Assembly (NCBI GenBank): GCA_026182355.1
Contig: JAPFBL010000376.1
Span: 243,712 to 307,711 of the forward strand
From: Hermatobates lingyangjiaoensis
Lineage: Eukaryota; Arthropoda; Insecta; Hemiptera; Hermatobatidae
Reading direction: 5' to 3'
Length of the DNA stretch: 64,000 bases
This document shows, piece after piece, positions 55,351-64,000 of the stretch. The position numbers and the translations under genes are program-made. Within the stretch, counting starts at the first letter, position 1. Every line of letters starts with the position of its first letter. Under the pieces are notes generated by a model. It ran no database searches, was not told the DNA's origin, and saw only the letters and a program-made list of their open reading frames with translations.

Positions 55351-55639
55351 GCTCAGCAAGCCTGAGTTGCAGTGTATGCAAACTTCGTTCTTGTTTCTCT
55401 TGGCAATTAAGACCATTTTCATTAACCAGAAATGATAAGAGTAAACCCCTGCATTGGGAAGCTTAGCGCAATCATAGAAAATGGTTCCTTAGCGTGTAGT
55501 GGAATAAAAAAAAGGGGGTTCCTTTAAATATTTCGAGTTTCGAACATTTTGGTTTCTTTAAAGATTAATTCTATGCATGCAATGCATGTGTTGCATTCCC
55601 TGAGAAATCGCCACTGCATGTTAAATCGTCAATCCCCAG

Positions 55640-55795
55640 CCTGTACGTTGTCAAGTACTCGTTAAAGATTCCTATCCTAAATATACTTGAATTCAACATA
55701 ATTTAGGGCTTTCAATATAGTATCAACTTAATGTTGTTCATCTATCACGATAATTAATAAATGAACCACTCTTTATGCTTCTAGAACAATATTAA
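55640..55795 (+). mobile_element. SINE body/tail fragment
   Basis: TTGTCAAGTACTCGTTAAAG, TTCCTATCCTAAATATACTT, AATTTAGGGCTTTCAATATA follow the SINE body order. The head is missing. Confidence 0.5.
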
Positions 55796-55799
55796 AAGA

Positions 55800-56755
55800 T
55801 GAAAGAAAACCTATAAATTTTGGCATTGAAAAACAAAGAATTGTGTGAGTAATACCTCATTCCAAACATTTTTCGATTCAGCAAGAACTGTATACGAGTG
55901 CTCCATTTCTGAATAACAACTCCTTCTGAACAATACTTGATTCAACAATAACGCTATATGAATGAATGCTCCATTTTTCAATTGTAACTTTTCTAAACAG
56001 CTTTTGATTCAAAAGAAAAGCTATGCAAACGTCCATTTTTTTAACAGTATTTCTTTCTTTACAAAGACTCAATAATAACCCTGGCTTGCATTTTAATTTT
56101 CCTTCAATACTATCCCTCCTGAGGGAAAGTAATATTCACTAATTTAGCTAAGATGATTTTTATTCGTTATATTACTATGCATTATATAGAATTTATGAAT
56201 GAATTCCGTATTGATATTTTGTTCGTCTGGAGAGTTATTTGGGGATGTTTTTTTCAAAACTCACAACATTTGTTATGTAATTTAATCTATAGCAACAGAA
56301 AAAAAGCTAAATAATTATTTTTTAAACTTCATTGAGATAATAGGGTGTTACCTCTATATAGTTTGCTCATCTTTTTAAAAATACATTAAGATATAATATC
56401 TTCGAGATACTTACAAGCATCGTCAATTAGAGTCAATAGATCTTCTATTGTTTTTGAATCATCTAGTCCATTAACCATTTTGTGTCGTTGGTCATTGATC
56501 AAGTTATTCTGATTTCTAATCGTTTTTCATGCCTTCATATTGTTATAGTTTCCTGTGCTCTAAAGTAAAACATTCTTTACGAAGTGCTGGATTGTATGTT
56601 CTAATATTTGTAAAGTTGGAAGCAATCCTTCATTTAAACATATATTGTTAAATTACACCCCATATTTGGCTTGTATCTGTTTTTTGTATAATTCCTCTAA
56701 TTTTTGGAATTACTTCTCGTTTTTTCATTAAAAGACTAAATTGGCTTATCACCAA
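55800..56755. other. AT-rich DNA, nothing recognised
   Basis: The region 55,860-56,090 contains several variants of a CTCCATTTxTGAATxxxAxCT phrase, perhaps a decayed tandem repeat with period near 60-70. Confidence 0.4.
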
Positions 56756-56763
56756 TACTATTA

Positions 56764-56803
56764 GTTGACATGTTTCGAATGTACCACATTCATCATAAGG
56801 ACA
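56764..56803 (-). ncRNA. Hammerhead-like core, family G (one core change)
   Basis: Minus strand: CUUAUGA (G5 changed), U, GAAUG/CAUUC hairpin, GAA, self-complementary ACAUGU, C. It is a relative of the 33.4-kb copy. Confidence 0.45.
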
Positions 56804-56804
56804 A

Positions 56805-57445
56805 TAATGAAAAGAACAATGAGTAGATCAGTTTATATATAGGAGGTGGAATAATATAGGAATGTTTACAGGACATCGCCCTTTTATCAGGGAACATTAT
56901 GAGTGAGGGGAGGGGGTTAAGTTAGGGTGGTTAAACTCACCTACTACCTAGCTAATCTGGGTCAATCTGTCGGAAAATAGTTTTAAAATTTCACAAGAAC
57001 TGTAAAATTGAATATAATAATATTGAAATTGAGATAAATATTTATTTACAGTTTCAGCAAAATATAAATATTATTTATCTTTTGATTTCTGAAATGAAAA
57101 CTGAAACAGTTAATAATCTAATTAAAAAAGCTCTACCATAGCTATTTGTCAACCTTGCAGGTAATATTACTAATTTCTTTCATTATATTTCATGTTCTGA
57201 TTGATAATATATTTCATTGATACGAATATAAATAATTAATTAGATTTGTTTGGTTTTATGATTATAATATTTAAATTCATGCTAAGTTTAGCTGTTTATT
57301 AACCCTATTTAATCACTAATATTAATGAATACCTTTCAAGCCTTCACTAATTGTTCTAAACCGGGATTTCTCACACATTGTATGCATGCGAGCCACTTAC
57401 GAGATGTTGAAGTCATTATGATCTACCTACTGAATTTATTTAGAA
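56805..57445. other. AT-rich DNA, nothing recognised
   Basis: A GAGTGAGGGGAGGGGGTTAA stretch at 56,910 stands out in composition only. Confidence 0.5.
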
Positions 57446-57462
57446 AAATACCTCAGAATTTA

Positions 57463-57525
57463 CCTCAGAATGAGTAAATACCACACAATTACGGATTGCA
57501 TAACTAATGATTATTTAGAAATATA
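57463..57525 (+). mobile_element. Family A 3'-tail-only insertion
   Basis: Only the last ~45 bases of family A (CCTCAGAATGAGTAAATACC to GCATAACTAATG) are present. TTATTTAGAAA on both sides acts as a target duplication. This is what a severely 5'-truncated retroinsertion would leave. Confidence 0.6.
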
Positions 57526-58435
57526 TAAAGGAGTTTTACAGTTTATAATTATATATGTAATATTTGATCGTGAAAAATTCCTATTTCATATGACAGTGGT
57601 ACCCGGTTCTTATTTCTTCTTATCCGGTCCAGTCTCTACATACATTTTTATACCCTTTTTTAATTTTAAAAGTAAAGTGTAAGAGGCAACTTAATGACTA
57701 GCTTATTAGCTGTACTGCACTTACAGCCACTTGTACTGTTCCACAGTGATATAAGATTAAAAAAAAATCAGAATTCATTCGACTGACCAACCTGTATATC
57801 TAACGGGATGAATTATAGGCTCAAGTTAATTTTTTTTTAAATAGCATGCGATCTAACAATAACACCTTGGCGATCAACATATTGAGCACACCTGTTACAA
57901 ACAATCATCTTATCTACATTTTCATCAAAATTAAAAAAAAATTACTGTAATTTTAAATATTTTAAGTATTTTATTATGATAACGTTATTACCAGACGAAG
58001 CTTCATCCATTACTTAAAATATTTATTATCTTTGACAGTGGTTTACTATTGCACAGTTGAGTATAGACCATTCCAAATTTTATATTATATAACGTTCATC
58101 TGTGAAAGAAATTACTGAATTAAAAAAATATCTATTTTAGCCGTTTCTTTCAGAAATAATATTTGTGGAATATTGTATTATATGCATTAATAATTTTAAT
58201 CTTTAACAAAACTTGTTACATCATTGAAATATTTGCTTATTAATAAGATATTATGGTTTGTATTAGTAAGAATAATTTTATCAGAAACATTAGGAATGAT
58301 GGTTTTCTTTATCCAGGGCATCACTATTACCACGTTAATGAGATAAGATAATGCCTGACTGATTTGAGAATTCTATTCACGAGTGTATACATTTAAATAA
58401 TAAAAACTATGGGTTCTATGATATAAATTAATATA
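57526..58435. other. AT-rich DNA with one dispersed motif
   Basis: CAGTTGAGTATAGACCATTC at about 58,050 is a diverged copy of the dispersed motif. Confidence 0.45.
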
Positions 58436-58439
58436 TTTT

Positions 58440-59080
58440 AAATTCTAACGTAGTGAAATCAGTTATTATGTGGTATTTACTCATTTTAGAATAAAAAGCT
58501 AATAAAATAGTCTCCACATGGAGAAATTTAATAGTAAAAACAACGCGTTTCGAACACGTAGTGTTCTTCTTCATTAACTAAAAAATTAACTAAAAAAATA
58601 CAATGTCATCAGAGATTTATATATAGTATAAAGTAAATAGTACAAAATAAAATAAGGAAGAGAGTACATATCTAAAGGTGAGTGTCTGTGGTACAACTGA
58701 CTGGGAATAGGATGGAAGTGGGTGAGGGTATGGAGTGTACATCTGTTTTATATTGAAAAGCAGATACATTTCTTTATTATTTTTTCCCTAAAGGCTAAAA
58801 AGGGCCTTTACATTCGCTAATGTACTTGCTTTCCAATATGAAACAGATGTACAATCCATACCCTCACCCACTTCCATCCTATTCCCAGTTAGTTGTACCA
58901 CAGACACTCACCCTTAGGTATGCACTCTCGTCCTTATTTTATTTTGTACTATTTACTTTATACTATAGATAACTCTCTGAAGAAGAACACTACGTGTCCG
59001 AAACGCGTTGTTTTTATTATTAAATTTATATATGTGGAGACATTACCTTTTTACCCTACATATCTTAAAACTTAAATAAC
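58440..59080. mobile_element. Family A, longest foldback (arms ~250 bases)
   Basis: Arms at about 58,495-58,765 and 58,830-59,045 pair CTCCACAT with ATGTGGAG, ACAACGCGTTTCGAACACGT with ACGTGTCCGAAACGCGTTGT, and GTGAGTGTCTGTGGTACAAC with GTTGTACCACAGACACTCAC. The arms also share GGATGGAAGTGGGTGAGGGT. The inner arm sequence also appears in short form in the 35.4-kb copy (TTGTACCACAGACACTCATT), which makes that copy an internal deletion of this type. Confidence 0.8.
58971..59015 (+). ncRNA. Hammerhead-like core, family A
   Basis: CUGAAGA, A, GAACAC/GUGUCC (one weak pair), GAA, ACGCGU, U. The opposite arm (minus, about 58,540-58,580) keeps GTGTTCGAAACGCG but has lost the first C of the box. Confidence 0.58.
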
Positions 59081-59319
59081 TTATAAAGAAATAATACGAG
59101 TATATTATGAGTTAGTTGTAAGGAACTAATAAAAGTTTTTAATAAAAATTATTCATAATTCAAGTTTCTCGTTCATTTATTGAAAGTAATAATATATTTA
59201 AGTAATCATCATACCTGGTGCTAGGGAAGGTGTACGAAGATGGATATCATCTGAAATCGGTAGGGTTAGAAGACGAATGTTGGACGAAGATATGTGAGTC
59301 AATTAAATATTGATGTACC

Positions 59320-59465
59320 AACTTAGGTTAGGTTGTAGTAACAGTCCTACAAGAGAACACATAATAGGGAGAACATAGACTTTGTGATACCACAAAATGA
59401 ACATTCTACATTAGGAGTCCTGTATTTTGCCTAACTCAAGTGTATTTAGAGTAGCTTGTAAAACA
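59320..59465 (-). mobile_element. SINE 3' half
   Basis: Inverted SINE body: AACTTAGGTTAGGTTG (TTAGG-type end), GTGATACCACAAAATGAACA, TGCCTAACTCAAGTGTATTT, AGAGTAG. It matches the 7.45-kb and 36.2-kb copies. Confidence 0.58.
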
Positions 59466-59469
59466 GCTT

Positions 59470-60100
59470 GGTAAAAACACTTACATCTCTGATATATTAA
59501 TGCCAGAATGTACACAAATGGCAAGCATTTTTTCAGTTTTTTTTTTTAAGATTTCAAGATCAAAAATTTTGAGGGTTTAGATGACTTCACCGGAAAAAAT
59601 GTTTCAACTAAAAGTTGTGGAATATACAATTTGAAATTGACCATGTATTTTACATTTATTTTGTTATTTGTTTTTAAAATATTTTATACTAAACATTTTG
59701 ATATCAGTTATTTTTTTTAAACTTGAAGGCAAAGTCAAATTGATGTGTAAAAACGATCAAAAAAATCCTTCGTACAGAGTTTATCAATACAGTATATCTA
59801 TGAAATGTTATTATTAGGGGTATGATTGTATGATATCATTAATTCATCAAGTACTTAATGATATCTATTTCGTTTATTGGTAGTTTACACACATAGGGTA
59901 AATGACGTCTTGCAAATGACGTCTTATGTATCGCAAACGCATACATGAATAACATATTCTTAAGTAACCTGGTTCATTTTGTTTGAAAGTATATATGGTT
60001 TTGACGGTCTACTTCTAAAATACTAGTAGGGGTTTGATAAGAATCAGTCAAACAAACAGACTCAGAGAACTAAAGTATCAGTTTATTGTATATATTAACT
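59470..60100. other. AT-rich DNA, nothing recognised
   Basis: No frame or repeat recognised. Confidence 0.5.
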
Positions 60101-60105
60101 ACATG

Positions 60106-60280
60106 CATATTATTACTGCCACTAAGGTTAGTATGATTTATATTATTAATATGGCAAACCGTCATACCTCGTAAGATGATCTTGGAGTCATTGGAGCGCT
60201 TTCGGACGTTACCCGAAACTAACCTACTGTTAGTAGGTTAGTTGCAATCGAAGATAGACAACGTCCGAAATTTATAATAT
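60106..60280. mobile_element. CCGTCATACC-family MITE, degraded
   Basis: The flank GCATATTATTACTGCCACTA, AGGTTAGTA precedes AACCGTCATACCTCGTAAGA and a partial inverted arm (TTTCGGACGTT / AACGTCCGAAA). A nested GTTAGTAGGTTAGT hairpin lies in the loop. The outer arm is lost. Confidence 0.6.
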
Positions 60281-60389
60281 TACAAATTCGTATTTTATCT
60301 GACAGTTGTGTTCAAGTTGGTAAAATTATTCATTTTTAAGATCTAATGTAGTAGTTTATTATATATTTGTTACATTTATTTATAATATA

Positions 60390-60705
60390 TTTGCAGTACT
60401 GTCATCAGCGAGCAAGCAAGCCTCTGGGCTACTCTGACTCCATGCCATTATTTTATTACCAGTGTTTATATTTCGCAAATTTTAAATTAATTTTTTTTTT
60501 TCATTTATATATAATACATTTTCATACTGTCATCGGCGAGCATGCAAAAGACTGGATGCCCTGGATCTATGCCTTTACTTCATTACCATTGTTTATATTA
60601 TTCAAATTTTGAATTCAAAAATTTTTTTGTTACATTTATTTTTAATATGTTTGTGCTACTGTTATCGGCGAGCACGCAAGCCAGTGGGCTACCATGGCTT
60701 CTTGC
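60390..60705 (-). repeat. Tandem truncated SINE heads, three units
   Basis: On the minus strand the units have TAGCCCA, GCTTGCGTGCTCGCC, GATAACAGTAG, then AT spacers with AATATAAACA. Unit length is about 130-140. It is the same repeat as at 22.5 and 23.4 kb. Confidence 0.65.
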
Positions 60706-60729
60706 CATGGTATTCTTGCCACGCCAATG

Positions 60730-60936
60730 CACAGATCGTCCATTGGTAAACGCAGTGACCTTCCCGTTGCTACTTATGCCAGTTCTCATGGACTCAGTTT
60801 TAATGTTTGTTTCCGTGTACAGGTTCTGAGACAGATAACTGATAACAATTCAAAAGTCATTCTGAGGGCTTTAGAAGAAGCTTTTATTAGTCTTCTGTGG
60901 GGTAGATCTGCTCCTGGGCTTAACCTCAATCGTTGA
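60730..60936 (+). pseudogene. PLE endonuclease C-terminal fragment
   Basis: The + frame reads GKRSDLPVATYASSHGLSFN, then VQVLRQITDNNSKVILRALE, then EAFISLLWGRSAPGLNLNR and TGA at 60,934. The S.L..A.HA..H.f.f..vL....S...LR..EA...........P.LN pattern is the end of the GIY-YIG endonuclease region of Penelope-type proteins. The GIY-YIG motif itself is replaced by the SINE-head repeat. It sits just upstream of a PLE-D end (61.2-61.8 kb), so it probably belongs to PLE-D. Confidence 0.62.
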
Positions 60937-61199
60937 TAATTCCTTTTATTTATTTTAGTCTCTTAGGGTATTTTTTGTTTACTTTTTTTTCTATTTTTTT
61001 GGGGTGTTTTCACCTGATCTAATAGTATTTTACATAAAGAAACATAGAGATTTTAAATTATGTCATCAGAGAGAAAAAAGAAAAAACTGAGTAGCCAACG
61101 TAAAAGTACTTTATGTCATGCCTCAGATCATTTATTTCTATTGTTTTCCTTTTTCCATTGCGGTTTAAACTTCATTGATTGCATCACGTGTTTATTTAT

Positions 61200-61349
61200 T
61201 GTGATTTAGTGTCACAATATGAGCCTCCGAAGAGGCCCATATTTGGCAATTAAGTGCGCGCAGTGCACCTGGCCTCAATCAAAAGCGATAATGTTTAAAA
61301 GTTCCTTGCCTTTTCATATTTTATCATCAATTTTTTTTTAAATTATTTC

Positions 61350-61392
<43 letters not shown>

Positions 61393-61780
61393 TGTATTCT
61401 CACTTTTATTTTATTCTATCATAACTTAGTCCGTACTTTTATTTATGTATCAATTTCTCTGTCCGTTAATATGTATCAATTTCCCTTAATTTTTTCTTTT
61501 ATTTATTTATTGTTTTCATATTCCACTAATTTAATGTAATTATAAATTGATTCCTGTCTACCTTATTTTCTGTGACCGGGCGCGCATGCGGCAACACTGT
61601 TGGTCTCCAACCGTCTCTGAACCAGTGCGCTTGGTTTCCCTCTCTTATCTCTCCTGAAGACGGTTCAAACCAAAAATTAGAGACTGTAAGTGTGTTCTTT
61701 TGATTTCTCTATGTTTCTTTGTCTATATTGAACTATATTTGTCCGTTTTATCGTATTTCCAACGAAAAAGTATATATATA
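61200..61780 (+). mobile_element. PLE-D end (pLTR-like)
   Basis: CGAAGAGGCCCATATTTGGC, GTGCGCGCAGTGCACCTGGC, an (ATT)n tract at 61,350-61,395, GGGCGCGCATGCGGCAACAC, GTGCGCTTGGTTTCCCTCTC, a core with CTGAAGACGG (61,660) and AATTAGAGACTG. The end is TTGAACTATATTTGTCCGTT and CAACGAAAAAGTATATATA. It is collinear with 53.3-53.8 kb. Confidence 0.72.
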
Positions 61781-61895
61781 TAAAGTATCAGAATAAATAC
61801 GTGAAATAAACTCAATGCTAAAAATTAACTTAGTCATTTGTTCTAATTTTCTTCCTGTTGTTTAAATATTGATATGCTATAATTTAAACTATCTT

Positions 61896-61917
61896 CTCTC
61901 TCTCTCTCTCTCCTCTC

Positions 61918-61969
<52 letters not shown>

Positions 61970-61978
61970 CTATATGTA

Positions 61979-62014
<36 letters not shown>

Positions 62015-62015
62015 T
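61896..62015. repeat. (CT)n and (TA)n microsatellites
   Basis: TCTCTC tract at 61,896-61,925, then TA tracts at 61,926-61,963 and 61,984-62,012. Confidence 0.95.
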
Positions 62016-62152
62016 ATACTATATATAGTATATATAGTACACGTGAAAACTCATGCACCTTCTAGTTAATGATGATAAAAACTTGTTTCTATTAATAGTG
62101 AACTTTTGTAACTGTAATTTAGTAAATAGGTTTAATTATGTTAATACATACT

Positions 62153-62156
62153 CTTT

Positions 62157-62200
<44 letters not shown>

Positions 62201-62250
62201 AGAAACGCACACACACAAACAAACAAACACACACACACACACACACAAAT
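62153..62250. repeat. (TC)n(CA)n compound microsatellite
   Basis: TCTCTC followed by CACACA, an interruption with AAACGCACAC, and CAAACAAACA before a second CA run. Confidence 0.95.
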
Positions 62251-62254
62251 TATG

Positions 62255-63225
62255 TCTATATCAAAACAGATCATTCGTCTAAAATAGTCTCAATCATTAA
62301 AAGCTATTATCCATAAATGACTAAAAAAAACATGTCAAAAATTTCATATAAATAATTTAAAAAGAGAATAAATGTAGAGGAAAGATGGAATCACATAACC
62401 GTTTAGAAATTTTGTTGTCTACAACTTCTATTTGGAACATTATCCGTGACGTTATTTAATTTTTTTAATTATTGAAAATAAGAAGTAATATTTCGTTTTT
62501 ATATGTAACCTAAACTAAGGGTTCCCTAAGTGTATTCCGTACAACTTAGCGGCTCTGAGTAATGCAGGGGTTCTCTGATTTGTTTCAATATAAAATTATG
62601 ATTATTATGATTATAAAATTATGATCATTGTTCTTCCACCCAAAGTCGTGATAGGATACTAGATATTATTATAGGCATTCCAACATGAGAGTAAATATTA
62701 GTTTGTAAATAACTTAAATGGCTTTCTGCTTTTATGAAACTTGCGAACTTATGAGATCCAGTTAAGACTTTAACAGCTAAGTGATCAAGCAGAAATTAGT
62801 TTCGGCTGTGTAAAGACACTCAATCAGTTGGAGCAAGGTGTAATGAAGTTGTACGGGGGGGGGGGGGGGGGGGCGCTTTCAAACTATGCTATTGACTTAC
62901 GTGTTTGGACTTTTCCAAAAGTTTTACTTCGGAATGGTTATCTTCAGTTAATAAAACTCTACCTTATCTCTAATAGTCCCCAAACTTGAGCACAGAATAA
63001 AATATATTAATTAAATAATTATGGTTAACTCATAACATGCAGTGCATATATACGATATGGTATATCTGATAGGACGTTATTTCGCTAATTTTACAAACCT
63101 TGTTTGCTAACTTGTCAAACCTACTGACTTTTATTTATAATCATTAGTTTAACTAAAATTTGTTTCAAAATCGTTTCAACAATTTCTTTTATAAATTTAA
63201 ATTTGTTTCTTTAAAAGTTTGACCA
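62255..63225. other. AT-rich DNA, nothing recognised besides poly(G)
   Basis: No frame or repeat family recognised. GAGTAATGCAGGGGTTCTC at about 62,564 may be a hAT-type end. Confidence 0.45.
62856..62873. repeat. Poly(G) run of ~18
   Basis: Uninterrupted G tract in AT-rich DNA. It could be a G-quadruplex seed or a sequencing artefact. Confidence 0.9.
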
Positions 63226-63228
63226 AAA

Positions 63229-63271
63229 TTATACCTGAGGATGACTACTATACAGTCGAAAGCTTGTGTAA
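63229..63271 (+). ncRNA. Hammerhead-like ribozyme core, family E (best copy)
   Basis: UUAUAC, CUGAGGA, U, GACU/AGUC hairpin with an ACUAUAC loop, GAA, AGCU, U, GUGUAA. Stem I has six pairs (one G-U) and stem II four perfect pairs. It lies 69 bases upstream of the PLE start codon. Confidence 0.7.
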
Positions 63272-63339
63272 GTAAATATATATTGGTTGCTAATTCGTTT
63301 AACTTGTCATGATTTGTTATTGTAACTGGTAAAGTTCAA

Positions 63340-63507
63340 ATGTCTCTGGCAAAATTAAAATGGGATTTACCCCAAAATGATAGAACAATAATTAAAAAAT
63401 TAGATATGAGTACAGTCAGTACAAAAGTCGTAATTGCAGAGGCTGCTGCATATTTCAATTCAACTTGTTTAAAAGAAGATTTGCTGCCTACCTATAAAAA
63501 AACATAG
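63340..63507 (+). pseudogene. PLE ORF N-terminal fragment, family E
   Basis: 55 codons: MSLAKLKWDLPQNDRTIIKK, then STKVVIAEAAAYFN, STCLKEDLLPTYKKT and TAG. The start is chosen because MSL aligns with MSLGQ (53.97 kb) and MSFAN (15.38 kb). The VxAEAAxYFN..CL.E.LLPxY signature is shared by six fragments in the window. Full PLE proteins continue for several hundred residues with RT and GIY-YIG domains; here the frame stops just after LLPTY, at the point where other copies enter (TA)n. The family E ribozyme-like core lies directly upstream, giving the layout core, short leader, ORF start. Confidence 0.75.
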
Positions 63508-63540
63508 GCACCAAGCGCACTTGTGAAGCGACGGTTCGAA

Positions 63541-63840
63541 ACCTCGATATATATATATATACATATATTGATATTGATATTATATATATTATATATATAT
63601 ATATATCGATAAAAAAACAATCCGAAAGAGACAAATCTAGTTCAATATACTTAAAGAAACATAGTGAAATTAAATACACCCACTTACAGTCTCTAGTTTT
63701 CGGTTTGAATAGTCTTAAAGAGAGATAAGAGAGGGAAACCAAGCGCACAGGTCCAGAACCGGTTGTAGACCAACAATGTTGTTTCATACGCGCCTCGTCA
63801 CAGAGAATAAGGCTGACAGGAATCAATTTATAATTATATA
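63541..63840 (-). mobile_element. PLE-D end, inverted, next to (TA)n
   Basis: (TA)-rich DNA at 63,547-63,606 joins the inverted PLE-D sequence: CTTACAGTCTCTAGTTTTCG, GGGAAACCAAGCGCAC, CATACGCGCCTCGTCACAG, ending AGGAATCAATTTATAATTA. The core is interrupted (AATAGTCTTAAAGAGAG). Confidence 0.65.
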
Positions 63841-64000
63841 AAATTCAGAAATATGAAAAATAATAAATAAAAGAAAAAATTGAGGTATTGAACAGAGGAA
63901 TTTTTATATATATATATAAGTTTGCAGACTAAGATATGATAGAATAAAATTGAGCATACAAATAATAATATTAAATAACTAAAGTAATAAAATAATAAAA

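Noticed and set aside
60598..60789. Minus-strand frame over the PLE endonuclease fragment
   Set aside because: It is antisense to the + strand frame with the PLE C-terminal pattern.

Overview
The window is AT-rich, repeat-dense DNA from an animal genome, most likely an arthropod. The reasons are spliced coding exons with GT/AG introns, a germ cell-less gene, an R1-like non-LTR retrotransposon, a mariner, a hAT, tRNA-derived SINEs (some ending in TTAGG-type repeats), and many Penelope-like element (PLE) fragments joined to (TA)n microsatellites. There are no operons, bacterial signals or CRISPR. I cannot name the species.

Region 1 (1-6.6 kb) holds the last four coding exons, 262 codons, of a germ cell-less (gcl/GMCL1) homologue on the + strand. 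The splice phases fit across all three internal junctions. Its introns are filled with foldback repeats and a 5'-truncated LINE with a 14-bp target duplication.

Region 2 (7-27 kb) is a graveyard of retroelements: tRNA-SINEs, LINE ends, and dense PLE pieces. The PLE pieces are N-terminal ORF fragments, GIY-YIG endonuclease fragments and terminal repeats, mostly arranged as inverted dimers. Region 3 (27-38 kb) has a near-perfect palindromic element, a hAT-like MITE, one convincing signal-peptide first exon (28,417-28,480), a long (CA)n, a 79-bp minisatellite and more foldbacks. Region 4 (38.38-41.96 kb) is a satellite of about 25 units of 126 bp, each made of two diverged 63-bp halves. Region 5 (42-64 kb) holds foldbacks, a 914-bp internally deleted mariner with perfect 29-bp TIRs, a hAT transposase C-terminus, SINEs, and PLE N-terminal and endonuclease fragments.

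The most interesting signal is shared by several otherwise unrelated foldback/PLE families. Each carries a 34-43 nt hammerhead-ribozyme-like core: CUGANGA, one extra nucleotide, a hairpin, GAA, a self-complementary 4-6 nt stem-III half, H17, then the complement of the bases before CUGANGA. Stems I and II covary between families. The ribozymes usually sit in inverted dimers, so both strands encode one. A second theme is that PLE coding fragments break into (TA)n exactly at codons that are themselves TA-repeats (the TNIY and IYIG motifs). All ribozyme calls rest on hand-folded sequence, and element boundaries are approximate unless a target duplication is given.
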